Below, piece by piece: positions 1-13,900 of a stretch of 64,000 nucleotides of DNA. This DNA is from Cristatella mucedo (taxonomy: Eukaryota; Bryozoa; Phylactolaemata; Cristatellidae): NCBI GenBank assembly GCA_009760855.2, contig WPIO01000082.1:1319501-1383500 (forward strand), written 5' to 3'. The notes beneath the pieces were generated by a model. That model was not told the DNA's origin. It ran no database searches and saw only the letters and a program-made list of their open reading frames with translations. The position numbers were made by a program, and so were the translations under genes. Numbering within the stretch: the first letter of the stretch is position 1; each line of letters begins with the position of its first letter.

Positions 1-47
1 CTGCATGGAAGGGGGCTGAGCACACAGAGTGGCTGAGCTCAGCTCAC

Positions 48-218
48 CAATCCGGTCATGATGAGGAATATCATGAAAAGGCGTCCCAGCGTGGTCTTTG
101 CGGCTATGTCACCATAGCCAACGGTTGCGAACGTAACCAAGATAAAGTACACTGACTCGCCGTACGTAAGCTTGTGAGTGTTGGAGAAGTTCTCCCACGG
201 ATCCCCTGAGTTCTCCAC
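48..218 (-). CDS. slo: slo exon 6: turret, pore helix, selectivity filter and S6
   Basis: A 171-bp exon of 57 codons, phase 0 at both ends. It starts [11 protein letters not shown], as in vertebrate BK, then carries the pore ([16 protein letters not shown]) and S6 ([15 protein letters not shown]). The K+ selectivity signature TVGYGD is intact. The residue two after the filter Asp is Ala (GYGDIAAKT), where BK channels that I know have Tyr (GYGDVY or GYGDIY). The acceptor is CCTGCAG (AG at 219-220), the donor GTGAGC at 42-47. The next exon should begin with AMFAS and lies left of the window. Confidence 0.96.
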
Positions 219-3200
219 CTGCAGGCACGTGACCAGATGCCACCACAACGTCTAGGGCAGTGCCTGTGCCGGCTGCCGGCCACTCGGCTACGTCACAGCG
301 CAGGGTGCGAGGCAGGCTGCACTGACCAGATGGATGAGGCCGGCCGCGCTCAACCAAATGCTGACGAACAGCGCCACAAGATTGGCCAGCCGTATTTCCT
401 TGTTGGTGTGCAATATGTTGAGATATTGGAGAATGTCGGGCAGGTTCATAAGACGCAGCGCTCTCAGGAATCGGAGGCCTGCAAAGCAGAATGACTAGAA
501 TGCACTGGCTCCAGCGGCTGCCAATGCACAATGCGTCGCCGAAGGGCCTAGTGCCTGTGCGGCAGAGAGAGGAACGTCGGCCCACACGTGCATGCACGCA
601 CATGCTGGGCTCCAGGACAGCTAGTGGTGGGCACTGGCTTGCTCGCCACTACTATGCTGCCATTACCGCCGAGACGCACCTAGCCAGTTTCGGTTCAAGT
701 AGATAGACACGAATGACGGGGTAATGGTGAAGTAGTCCACCCAAGAGTAAAGTTCCAATAGGAACCATAATTTGTGCTGCGCAGCAACAAACTGCAAAAA
801 GAGCAAGGGCAGTTTTCAAATTGTCTGCCGCAGCGTCAGTGAGCTGCTGCTTGGGCGCGTCATTTCAGTGGAGTGCAGGGCGGCTGAAGTCCTGAGTGTC
901 TGGCTCAGTCGGCACCTGCCGCCTGCTGCAGAGCTTGACAGCTGTGTCATGCTCTGCTGGAAGTAGATGCATGGGTAATGCATCAAAGTTATGCAAGTGG
1001 CCTGTCGTAGGAAAGCAGCCGGAGAAACAAAGAATATAAAGTACTCAAAGTCAGAGGCAAAGCAAAGGCTAGCTGCAAACACACCCTGCAAGCCTAACCC
1101 TCGAGGATGCTGTGGTAAGCGCATCGGTGCTAGCCTATGTGCTTCGTTTGAAATGGTTCAGACATGCTTAAGATGATAAGCATGTCTATAACGCCGAAAC
1201 GATATGAGCAAGCCCAGAGTCGGAAGCAGAGAGACTGCAGCGGGTAGCAGACCTGACACTTGAATTACTCACACGTAAGCAGAAATAAAGCATGAAAAAG
1301 ACATTGAAGGCCAGGTCGACCTGCTGTGTCGTGCTTTCTGACCATGGAGTGCAGCTCTCGACGTCCTCCCTAAATGTAGCAACAGACAGGCCAGCCAGTG
1401 CATCGTGTGAAATAGATGCAAGACAATGCAGAAACAGTAGTGCAGGCATCAGAAGGGTAGGACGACAGCAGAGCACTCACAGGCGAGAGTGTGAGAGAGA
1501 GAGAGAGCAAAGGCACGTCCGGGATTTCCTTTATGAGGTTACATGCAGAGAAGAAATTTCATGTGAATTCGGGCCTGTTCTGACGAGAGCAGCAGCACCA
1601 GTTGCTGCTGCTGCCGACTGCTCGCAAAGGGCTGCCTGCCGATGTACTTACGTGTAAGCGTCGATGAAATAAATAATCAGCGATGCAACGCTCAGGAAGA
1701 AGACAAATACGACCTACGCAAGAAACGCACGTGCATCTTAGCAAAATAAAGTGTCACTAGCTCGGCTTCTAAAGCAATGACTCGCATGCAGCTTTTCGCG
1801 TGCTGACCACTGACTGATGCAATAGGCAGTGCTGCACCTGGGGAGTAGCACAGGACGATGGGCAGGCATAAACAGGCCAGAACTGGCAGCAGACAAACTC
1901 CTGTTTGCAACTGAACCGTAGCCCTGCAGGCTACGATAGAGCAGGACAAGGGACGATAACAGTACACTGGTGCTATTGCTTGCACCAGCTGCACAGGGCA
2001 CGACTGCTGTCGACCCCTGCACATAAAGTGCCAACGGCTTTCAGTGCACAATCGATAGAGGACCGTGGCACGCATTGTGCCAGCAAGACCAAGTGGAAAT
2101 TTGAAGTGGAAATTGTAGTTAGTAGTAACAGTAGGTAGCAGTAAAAAAGGATTCGATAAGTGGGACTGGAGAGCCAGTATGCAAAGGAATGTTCTTCCCA
2201 GGTGTCGAAGTAGAACAGTGGTAGCATTCGGAATCCAACTAACAGGCAAGGGTAGCAAGATAGGTGGAGCGCTCCCGAAAAACCCCAGCTCCCCAAATCG
2301 TGCATTGACAACCAGCCACAGAGAGCTGGGTGCGTTAGGCTGCCCCTTCTCATCATCCACTCCCACTCGAGCTAAGCTGGGAAGCTGCAGACAACTACTG
2401 AGCAGCTTCAATTTGATTGGTGGGGCTGCAGCTTCAGACCAGATCACCACTGCTTGAGGCTCTAGGGCAGCAGATGGAGGGAGGGTGTGAACAGTGGGAG
2501 CTCAGGGGCACCCTGCCAGACCTTGAGCCCCTGACAATTAGCTTTAGCCACCTGCTACCTGAAGTAACAAGTTTGCCTGCATGCCCCGAGGGCTAATCCT
2601 GATTACCCTATTACCAGTGGCTGTGCAGTGGCTGCTGGCTTATTGCACCGTCGGGATCCCAAAGGTCGATCATTTCCTTAGTTCTTTTGTGCAAGATCTC
2701 TTAGTTCCACGAGTCGTTTTAAGCAGCCTGTGAGCTCACAATGGGCATGGAGAAATGCTGGGATCTAGTCGTGCAGCGATGCCTCCTGAGTGTGGTGGTC
2801 AAAAGTGAACCGCTGTCCCTCAGTCTACATGCAGGCACCCTCCACTGAGGCAGCACACAGGAACAGGCACGGGCAGCATATCGCCCGGGCAGAGCTCTGG
2901 CACGCTGGCTGGCCTGCCCTCCATACGGACTGGGGAGGGGGGAATGGGCTCCCAAACTTGACAGATGCACACTGAGCAGTCAGTCCTCGATGTGAGTTTG
3001 CAGTGAGTAGCCAGCGTGAGCATGCCAGCGATTCAAGTCCCTTGAGAAGATTAAAGCCGTCCGGCAAGGAGCAGCCAATTGGCCCCGTCGTTTGGATGGC
3101 CGTCAAAGCAAAGCAGGCCTTGAGCAGAATACTGTAGAGCCCAACCGATGCCGTTTAAGAAGACCCTCGTCGAGCTTTCATCTGACATGGCACGATGCTC

Positions 3201-4311
3201 TAGAGTTATGTGATAGCGGGGCTAAATGCTATTGCAGGCGTGCAGAAGCTTGCCTCCTTGCTCAGCAACCGATGCCAGCTGCCTGCAGAGCCGACTAGCA
3301 GCGAGACAATGCTGCTAAACTACTGCGATGTTTAAGAGAGACTATGAGAGTTCAAGGACTCGCTGCTCACTATGCTCACCGACTTGCTGACTCTAGTGTT
3401 TGAGTACTCGTATTACATGCATCCCCTAGTGGCACAACATTCTCTTATCCTGCGATCATTTCGAGTACTTTGTCGACAACCATGATTTCTCACTCTTCGA
3501 GCCTCCTTTTCAATGCAATAGAAAGGCATGAGAGTCCTCCTTGGTCTCGGTTCTCTAGCTTACCGAAGGCTTGTCAATGCACCTAGATATCAACTTTGCA
3601 CATCTTTCTGCTTGCTTTTCAGCTAACAGGTCTCTATCGTATAGTTCTAAGTAATCCTTGAGTCTACCTTCGTGGCATGTGCAGAGTGGATATGCAGTTT
3701 TGAGATGCTGTAATCGTATGAGCACAGACTCGTGAGCATATTGTTTGCTAATCAAGCCAAGCAAGCCTGTGTATGTTGTTACTGTGCATGTTACCTCTAA
3801 AAAAATACTATCTGATTTAACAGCCTCTTTTGTATAGCAACCAAAGAGCCATGACGGCTATCACCACCACTTACAGTGGCAATAAAGGATTGCCAACAGC
3901 AGGTTTTGAATCCACGACCTCGAGACTTACGTCGTGAAAGGCAACCAAATGCTTTACCTAGTGTGCCATCACGGCTCACCGAACATATCGTCATGCTTCC
4001 TTTATAGCATATTTAGAATGACTAGAAATTGATTAATTCCTTTTAGAGGGCTCTAAAATGTATGTGTTATTGTTATTATTAAAATTATCCCATTGACAGG
4101 AATCTGGTCAGGAACCTGTACAGGTAGCTGCTCTTAATTAAGCTTCATAATATTTACCGATGCAGAAAAGCAGAGACTAGACAAAGTTCTCTACAATGTT
4201 AGCAATCCTGAATCAGATTTAAATCTTGTCAAAATACTGGCAAAGCTTAGTCATTAAAACTAGATACAGAACCAACAGATCCTTGCATGCAGAATGAATG
4301 TCGCCTCGTAT

Positions 4312-4407
<96 letters not shown>

Positions 4408-7400
4408 TCTCTCTCTCTCTCTCTCTCTTTTTCTCTCTTGTCTTGGCTATCTCAGTCACTCTCATTTGTTCACTCTCCCTTCTTTTTTAACATTTCTGTC
4501 TTGCTCTCCCTACCTCTTTCCCTCTCCTTTGTTACATCCTTGCTTCTACCCTCCTTATCACCATACATAAATCACCTCAAGTGAACCAGCAGCATACTGA
4601 CCGGATCGACTTCTAAAAGAAGAAGCCAATAGTGGGGCAACCAGCTTGCAAGTCGTGAGCAGACAAGATGTGATGAGGTGATGATACCTCGATAAGACTA
4701 CAACAGCCGAACTAGTTTATTTGTGTACGACATATCGACTAGATCATGGCAACTCCTTCATTCAGGAATCCAGCTTGTGACCTTTAATCGCCTACAACTG
4801 GTACACAACTCTGTACCTCGGTTGGTCTGTCGTCAACCGAGTAGCTTCCACATCGCAACACTTCCATCTGAGTATCACTGGCTTCTGATAAAACATACAA
4901 AAATGCGACTTTTTTTCTAGCCTGCAGCATGCTTTCACTCACACTTGCACCAGCACTCTTATCTGACCCCATAGCTTCTCTAGCGTTCTCTTGCATAAGC
5001 AGCTCATTGGCTTCCAGTCGTTTTGATACTCCTCCTATTTCATTAAATCTTTTTGCAATAAAGACTTCAGTTCGTACATATCAAAGTCTGAATTTTGCTT
5101 CCGGCTCACATTTCCACCTGCAATGACTTGGCATCGTTTGAGTCTCGGTTAAATTGGCACCTACTACTCTCGGCCTTCCATACCCGGTGAACTTGCTATT
5201 TGTTCTACCTGTGCTTGCATGCTTAATACTTTATGATTGAACTTGCGTTACCAACTTGGAGTCCAGCCTAGAGGTGGCACTATGTGCCTTCTTGTGTGCC
5301 TTTGCAAGCTGGTCGGAGCACTTATACGTGTGTGCTTCTGCATGCTTGACTAAGTATGATCTTGCTTACGTCGTTAACCTTTGGTTGTTACTTCCCTTGT
5401 CATAAGTTGTAAAATGCCTTTAAGAAACTTAGTTCTCTTAGGGTGTTGGACAAACGACAAAACTTTTTTTTAATGAGGCTACCGGTTTACCACCCCCCTG
5501 CTGTTGCAAAGACGAGTGAGTCACTACTGAAGCCAATAGGCTACATCGATAATGTCTGGGTCATGAGCTAAATGACTGCAATCTCTACACATCGACCACA
5601 GATGAGCCACACGGTGTTGCAGGGTAATGGCAGTTGACTTTACCACACGGATCTGCTAGCCCTGAGGCTGCTCATTGTGGAGGGAGGGGTGGAGTGGAGG
5701 GGTGGGGGTAGCCGGTAGCAACTAGCACTCCCCAACATGCAGCCCTCGGCGACACCGAGCAGTCGGAGCCACATATTCCCTAGCAAGGCATGCCTACCTT
5801 CTGGAGCAGAGGGCTGATGCCGTGCCAACCAGCCAGGCTGTTGGCTACTAATGTGCAGCACCAAGCAGAGCACCATTCAATCCCTTACGAAAGCACGAGA
5901 GTGATTAACAAAGGCAACTTCCAACTGTGGTCCTCGTGTGCAGGGCAGCCACTGACAGCAGCTGCTGTTGGGGCAGCCACTGTCCGGGAGCAACAATTTA
6001 CATCCCAGTAGACCGACCGAAATTGGCTCGTCGGAAGCCGATGTGTGCTCTGACACAGCTAAGATAGTATGCTAATTATGCTAGCCGGTAAGTAGGCCTA
6101 CTAGGAAAAAGCTGGCTGCCACAGAAGCACACACCTGTGCTCTAGATACAAGATTATGCATAGGGATGAGCAAATGGATAGTACTGATAAGTGAGCAGTC
6201 GAATGACTGAATGTCCAAGTTGTGCCACGAGTTCCGATGGAAGCATTCTGCAGACCGACGCCTGGGACCACCGTCACTGTTAATGCCGGCTGGCTAATAA
6301 TCAAAATATAGCAGCGCGATCGAAAGCCGTCTGCAGTGGGACTGAACGCCAAAAGAAAGAATTTTTCCTCGATCTAAGAAAATGAGAACAGAAGCTGCGA
6401 GTTACCTGAATATCCATGTACTTGCCTGAACATATGCAGGATATTGCTATAGTAATAGTAATAATACCTTTCTATCGCACCCTAGAAAAATTAGATCTCT
6501 TTCTAGGCACCTCGAGTGTTTTCAAAAGGAAGCACGTTAGTTGGTTAGTTACAATATGTATATTGTTAGGACACGTGTGCACACTAAGAACAATTCAAAA
6601 ACACACAGCAAATGCTGTGAGGAGCAGGCAACTTTTTGGCTTCTTTTATTTTAAAGTCGTCAGAGGATGTCATTTCGTCAGTTGGAAATGCGTCCAGATT
6701 ATGTAAGCAAACCAACTGAAGGCACAGTTTCCAATTGATTAGTGGCTGTTAAGAGACACGGTTAAGTTAAGTCACAAGGGAGGGTGGTATGATTCGAAGC
6801 ATGATTACGTCAAGTAGATACTATGGAGCAAGAGAATGGATGGACCTTAAAAGTGAGAATATAACCCTTAAGTCGATATTCAGTTTGGATTGAAGCCAGT
6901 GCAGGTCGGCAGAAGTGGTACAACGTGGCTGTTTGTTCACGACAGATGAGCCTAGATGCACAGTTGCACTTACTGTAAACTAGCTATTGTACAGCCAGGA
7001 AGAATTTCAAGTAGTGAGTTACAAAAGTCTCAACAGGATGTTAAGAAAATGCAAGAGCCAGCTTATGCATACACACGTATGAACTTGCAGGTGCATGCTT
7101 TTGTTGTTGAAATGTCAATACAAGCGTGTATTCTCTTAAAACTAAAGTTTTGAATTGCGGTGCCTGGCCGTGATGCACTCGAGTTTTGTTCGGCCGAAGG
7201 CTTTGCCCACCTTGCACAGCTGACCAGTAGCAGTCACTGAAGGGTGAATTTAGAGGATGGGAGAAACTACTCAAATCCTGCAGATGTTAATAATAATAAT
7301 AATAATAATACATTCGTTATAGTGCCCTCAGAGAACTCGATCTCTTTCTCGGCACTCTACACTTGCTGCAAACGATGGCAGCAGATACATGACCAACAGC

Positions 7401-10400
7401 TCACATCCAGATGCATCTATCTGTGCAGACGACTGCTCTACTGGTCAGCTATCCTCGGTCTTGTGCATATGCTATGCTGATAGACAAGGAAGATCTCGAT
7501 CTCAATCTTTGACAATGCTTCGAGAGTAGGCTGGTGGATCTGATTTGTAAATATGTCTGAGGCAGGGTTTTAATGGGGGGCTGATGATGCCAGGCAAACA
7601 TATACCCAAAGTAAAAAAGAACAGGCAGGAAGCATGCAGCCAATTTGGGAGGAAATCTCGGGTTAACAAAGAAGCACTCTTCTGGCATCTGCTTCTAGTG
7701 ATATAGTGTATTGAGCCATCAACTGTCAGCGAGGCGGCGCCTCCTGCAGCCCTTGAATCGGGTAGCAGAACCATAATGTAGCCCTTGCCTCCTCCGGGCC
7801 CCATCTCCCAGCCCTATGGCCAGCTGCCGGCAGAGGTCAGGGCCGTCGAGCTTAATATCGACCAGTGGTAAATGCAGGCTGGAATGGGCCAGCTTTCTGC
7901 CTAGTCACTGGTTCAATGTGGCCCTGGCATGGAGCTTTGCTGGGCCTCAACAGGATCAATTAACTGTGGATGCTAATTGCCTCATTACGTGCAACAGAAT
8001 ACAACACTTAGCCAGAAGGCTGCTGGTGGCAGGGCACGACTGGCTGCAAAAGAGGATGCAAAGAAGCCAAGGCCCTTGTTGTACACAGTCAATAAAGGTC
8101 TGAGTAGGTAGCACTACCAGCGCCACCCTGATTATTTACAAACTGAGCTAATTGAGCCGGGGCGGTCTGCTTCGCCAATGCAGCAGCAGACACAGTCCTC
8201 ATCCAGTGGGCACGTGTGGCAGCTAGTTGTACTTGGCTGCCTACTACAAGCAGACAAAGCAAGCAGTCGGCTGGGAAAATCACTGTTGGCTGTGATGATC
8301 CTGGTGCCACTAAGCACCGATAGAACACAGCTCGTGTACTAGCTCGGACAGCATGCTTCGGCTGCAGAGGGGCGCTGCGACTGTAATGCATCAGCAATGG
8401 CTGGAATAAGAGACGATGCATGCTTGAAAAGCAGGGTAGAGGAACAAGAGAGTGAGTTCTACTTTGGTACCTGAGCTAATATCCAATGAGAGAGGAGCTG
8501 AAGCTGAACCGAGCGATGACAATCAATATCCTCAGCTTGAGACTGCCACTGATGGTGACAAAGCTAATTGCTCACTTATAATGACACAGAGGTTAAGAGT
8601 GAGTGGGACGTTTGCTAAACTGCACCACCACCACTACCCAATACCCAAGCCTTCGGCCAGAGTAAAGACATGTGTCTTGATCTCAAGTGCAAGGTAGAGG
8701 GAGATACATCTGTTGGAGTGCTAAACTTAAACGTAAATCAGTGCTAAACGTACAGATGGAATATTCCAGCGCTAGAAATTAAGAAGGCCATGACGTCCTT
8801 GGAAGTTGAACCAGCAACCTCCAAAATCTCATGCTAGACTCATACCGACTCAATCACTCCAACCAGTTCGTGAATTAGTCATGTGACCTCATTAGGGATC
8901 GGTTATGAACTTCAGTCTAGACGACAGCAGTACTGGTAAGCACTGCAAGCCACGGTATAAAAAGGCCAATGGATTGCATTAAATAAATAAATACTAGCTG
9001 ATTTAACAGCCACTTTTTGTATAGCGACAGAAGAGCCTTTACAGCTTTCACCACCGCTTGCAGTGACGATAAAGGATCGCCCACCACAGGATTCGAACCC
9101 ACGACCTCGGGGAAGAGGTCGTGAAAAGCAACCGCCTTACCTAGTGAGCCATTACGACTCACATTACAATATCTCTGGTAAACCCAAGTGCTTTGATATC
9201 TCTTAGGTCTCCAGTCAGGTGTCAAAAGAAAGATAAGCATTCATTTGTGCAACACTCTTGCATAATTTAATCTCTATTCAGGCACTTCACGTATGCCACG
9301 GGGCTATAGCCTATTCACTTTGACCTTGGTTGGGCAAGCACCTTACCCACTGGGCAAACCTGCAAGTTGTAAGCGTTCTTTCCAGCCACAGCCAAGTCAA
9401 AATGACTGCTGTGTTTAGGAGCTGAAGCACTAATAAGAAACAAAACGTGATTAGTCAGGGGAAAAGCAGTTTACAGATGAACAGACTAGGAATGGTGAAA
9501 TAATGAGATCGCATGATGATTGGTGAGGCTGGTTAATGCCATAGCTGGATGTAAACTGATTTATCCCATCTATGGCAATCTAGGAAGGTGCACGGAGTAG
9601 AGGCTACTGCATGACCCTTTCGAGGCATCTAATTTAAAGGAGGGTCACATCGAGTAGTCCAGCAGTAGAGACCCTTGCAGCTCGGCAAAGGAAAGTAGGG
9701 CCAGAAAGTATGGACGGGACGGGCCAAATGGTTCATCTTGCCAATTCGAAAGCTGCAGCTGCTCGACTCACTCGGCTTGCATACGACAACAATGCCTCTG
9801 AGGTGAAGGATACTTGCTTCTATTCGCTTTCTTCAGCTTAAGTATTAGCTGATCATTTGGCATCGATCTACACATGTAAAGTTATACCAAGCGCATAACT
9901 TGAACCACTGAGTAAAAATAGCAGTTACATTCACTATCCAGCCGTTTTAGCTAGCCGGCAGGGCTTATCCACTTGGCACAGTGTATCAGCAGCAGCACTC
10001 AGCCTAAAGAAGACCACTGCCAGTGAGGCAGCACATACGTACAAATAGCCTGCTGGTGGTGAAATACTAGCCAGCAAGGCTTCTTTTCTCAAAACACTTC
10101 CAGTAGACCACTAGCTCACTTTATTGCCTGTTGCCAATCACACTTTGCGACTCCTTTTAACACGATGGTTTTTCTGTGAGCCAATTTTAGGCCCTACACT
10201 CGATTTTACTTCTCGAGCCCTTGCACTGCAACTCGTCACAGTCCTTGTTAGATCTGCACTGGCATAGGACCATCACCCACCAACTACAAATGAGCCCTCC
10301 GAGCCATTTGTTTGCAACTAGCCTTACACAGCCAAACAGACACTGCCAGTTGCTGCTAATGGTACAAGGAGCTCACTGATGCCACTTGCCCGAACATAGA

Positions 10401-10880
10401 GCATCCATATGGCCAACCCGCTTTAGCCTGTGAGCTTAAGTAGGTTACAGTGCCCTGCTCTGTCCTCGGTCTCGGTCGTAGCAGTAGCTAGTGGTGCTAG
10501 CTGGCTACCAAACGCCTAGAGGCAGCCCCACTCTAGATGGAATGGCACACTGGCCAAGCCAGCTGCCGGCATTGCTTGCCCACGGGCTGCAGTGGTGGCA
10601 ACACTCCGTTGGAAGCAGTGAGACTGCCAGGTCAGTGTAGGACGCTGCTTTCTCAGCATGTTTCTACAACTGTTCAAACTGCCATTAAAGAGTATGCACC
10701 GATACCATCGCTGCAGGTAAACATTGGCCATTTACTCTACCAAGCGATCTCTTGGGTGAAAATGCTAATAAAACGTCTGATCCATTAGGCAAGCAACTTA
10801 AAGTATGACATCGTTAGCAAGGTGGAGCCATCTAGATTCTCTCTCTTCTCCCTCACCCTCTATGCCTGTGTGACCAAGTG

Positions 10881-10978
<98 letters not shown>

Positions 10979-13900
10979 CTTTTATTTACTCTCTTTGATA
11001 TCACTTTCAGGTGGACGGTGTGCCACACTGCACTGGGCAAGACCTGGTGTCCTGATGCAGCCACCTGCTGCTACTGAACCCAACTGCTGCTGCTACTGCA
11101 GCCAACCAGCTCAGATTTGAAGGATTCTGCCGGCTGCTGCTAAGCAGCCGTGCCTACTACAAGATCAAGCAAACTCGTCCTGGGCTGAGCTGTTGCACGG
11201 GCACGAGGCTCCAAATCAAATTGGCTGAGCAAGGTGAATGAGGCTGTTGGTGACTAGTTTGCTGGCAAGGAGCAAGTAGTAGCACTAATGTACAGGCACA
11301 GCCTGCTGCCCTTTTTTAATGCCTCCGAGCAGTGTTCAGTGGCCATCTGCCGACAATGCAAGCAGATGCTCTCCGGTATCATATCAGTCAGCAGCAATAG
11401 CAGTGCAGAGCAGTGGAGCTGCTGACGTTGAACTCTGTGGCCATAGGCTCAGCCAAAATGTTGGCTGAATCTAAAGGTGAACCTTGCAAAAAACCTGCCC
11501 TGCCAGAACCTACACATGCTTCCTGTCCGTTGTTTAGCCATTGCTAGTCATCTTCCAGGACTCATATCTTGTATGTCGTTCACATTGGGCTGCATCTATG
11601 ACACCCATCTAATCACCTGTCGCTAGTGGATTCGACAGCAGTACTTCGAACGAGGTAATAGCTGCAAACAGCAACCAATATCAATCAATCTGTACGACCT
11701 GTGCCATCTGCCCCATGTAAGAAATTCTAAAGTAGGATCAACACCAATGACAGCAGAGATTCAGTGGTGGTGGTGGTGCTAGAAGCAGCAGCAATTACTG
11801 CTGCAGTCCCAGTGGCCACATGCCTGCTTCGAGAGGTCTGTTTCGCTGGGTTTTGCCAAGCAGCCAAGGATGCAACAGCAGCGTCGAGTTCGTGGTAGAA
11901 GCTGGCTGCAGTGGTGGCAGTGCCTTTTACGGCAGAGCTCATCGCCTCGGGCAGGCAGCAGGCATGCAAATGAAACATGAATGGGGTGGATAGGTTGAAA
12001 GGTCTTCGTTAGTGGCAAGAAAATTAAGTAGCAAAGCATACGAATCAGTATGCTAAGCTCCAAAAGACGTTCCTACACCCATCAGACAGGCTGCTAAGAG
12101 CAACTAAGAACACTAGCAACTAAGAACACTGAGCAACTAAGAACACTGGAGAATGTCGAGCGCGGCCTTCGTATCAGCTGAGAAAAAAGCCACTCGACCG
12201 TGGCGTGCAACCAAGTCTTCTGCCAAGAAGAGCCTTGGTGAGAGCCACTCCTCGAGTGCAGAAGGAGTCGAGTCTCCGAGTGAGTGGGTGCTCTAGCTGG
12301 CATGCACCTCATCTAGGAGCAGTGCCTCGTGACACGCTAGCCAGGCAGCTGGCAAGCTGCAGTGAGTGCATGCACGAAAATTGAAGCCGGCCCCTTCACC
12401 AGCAGCAGCAGGTCCCATAAAAATAACGCCACAAATCAACCGGCTGCATCAGAAAAGCCCATGTAACTTCAGTTCGTCCACCTCGTGCAGCAGCTGGCTG
12501 CAAGGCTTCGGTGCAAGCACCTGCACAGCTTGAGCCACCGAGGAGGCACCTGGTTGTTTGTGCGCCTGAGCCTGCAGCCAGAAAACTGCTGCCATTAATT
12601 TATTTGCATCGCTATAACTTTGGGACAGTCTCACTTGGAGCTCACCGATCCCCGTCACTGCTTGCCTGCACAGCTAGCTCGGCTGTGTTGAACCAGAGAA
12701 GCGATGCAGAGGGCTTTTTGGTAGCCGAATACCAGCAAGCCGGTTTCGGGGGGGGGGGGCAGTAGACGAGCAGTGCTGCATGCTTCGCATTTACAGGCAG
12801 GCCCCATGCTGTCACTTTCTGCTGGCAGCATTGTCAAAATCGCTTGCAAATAGCCTATATGGATTGACAGGGGTGAGTTTGCGAGACCTAGGAATGCTGA
12901 AAAGTTCATATGAGGCAGGCAGTGTGAATATGGGCCAATCAGTATAGCACAACACACGCGCACCACGACACATTTTCTGCAGACACATGAAGCCGAGTTT
13001 ACACGGCAAGTCTCTCCTTCGTAACACCCACATAGTCTTTATGGATTTGTGGAGTTACAGACGGAGATACATTACATTACATTACAAGTCTTGCTTCCTT
13101 CCTGCTTTAGTCGGCTTGAGTCATTGGTGCTCAATTCGCCGAGACTTGAGTAGGGGGGGAATCCGAGACTTGGAGAAGACTTGATGAAGACTAGGAACCT
13201 AAGTGTGGTTCTACTTCAAGGCCAAAACTCAGGTAAGACTGAACAAATAACCAATCACGTGTGCCATCAAGGGTGCGCCTTATTCATTACTTTGAAAAGC
13301 ATCGCGGACTACTCGAACTCAATCATGGAAGCATTACAAGAGAGTCCCTGCTTATGAAATGCAACAAACTCAACGTGTAACAATCAGATAGTGATGTAGG
13401 TAGATAAAGGCAGTAGGGGAAGATTAAATTACACCGGAAGATGCATTTCGGACGGCCACTTTTTACATCCCTGAGACAAGCAATTTTTCTATGATGACTG
13501 CAGATGGAGCAAGTAGGAAGCAAGACTTGGACGAAGACTGACCACGTAAGCTTCCTACAAGAAGGAAGACCAAAGTAGGACTGAAGTAGTATAGAAACAA
13601 GACTCTCTGCGTAAACGCAGCTTTATGCCGCAATGCCCTGCATCGCTAGCATTGATGACATTATTGTATGCAGCAGTGCTCTGATAAATGCTGTTGCAAC
13701 GACTATCAAATTTCATGCAGCTCGAAAAACTTGAAGCATGAAGGGAGGGTAACAAATTAGAAGAACTCATAATGTCTCTCTTGAATCAGCTCATTACCTG
13801 GCACGGGTTAGTTCTAATTGTATCGATAGCCTGGATTTGTACCAAAAAATACTAGCTCCCTCTATTAGCTAATCGTTATACTACAAAACAACATAAACAT

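Noticed and set aside
3555-3764. A 69-residue minus-strand frame with a plausible Leu-rich helix.
   Set aside because: No splice sites agree with the frame, and it lies inside slo intron 1 with no known motif.
4287-4584. Long Ser-Leu and Arg-Glu open frames on both strands (also at 10798-11120 and 18239-18294).
   Set aside because: They are translations of CT/GA microsatellites.
8780-8860. A tRNA-like element with a box-B-like GGTTCAACTTCC.
   Set aside because: Only one copy is seen, with weak boxes, and it cannot be told from chance.
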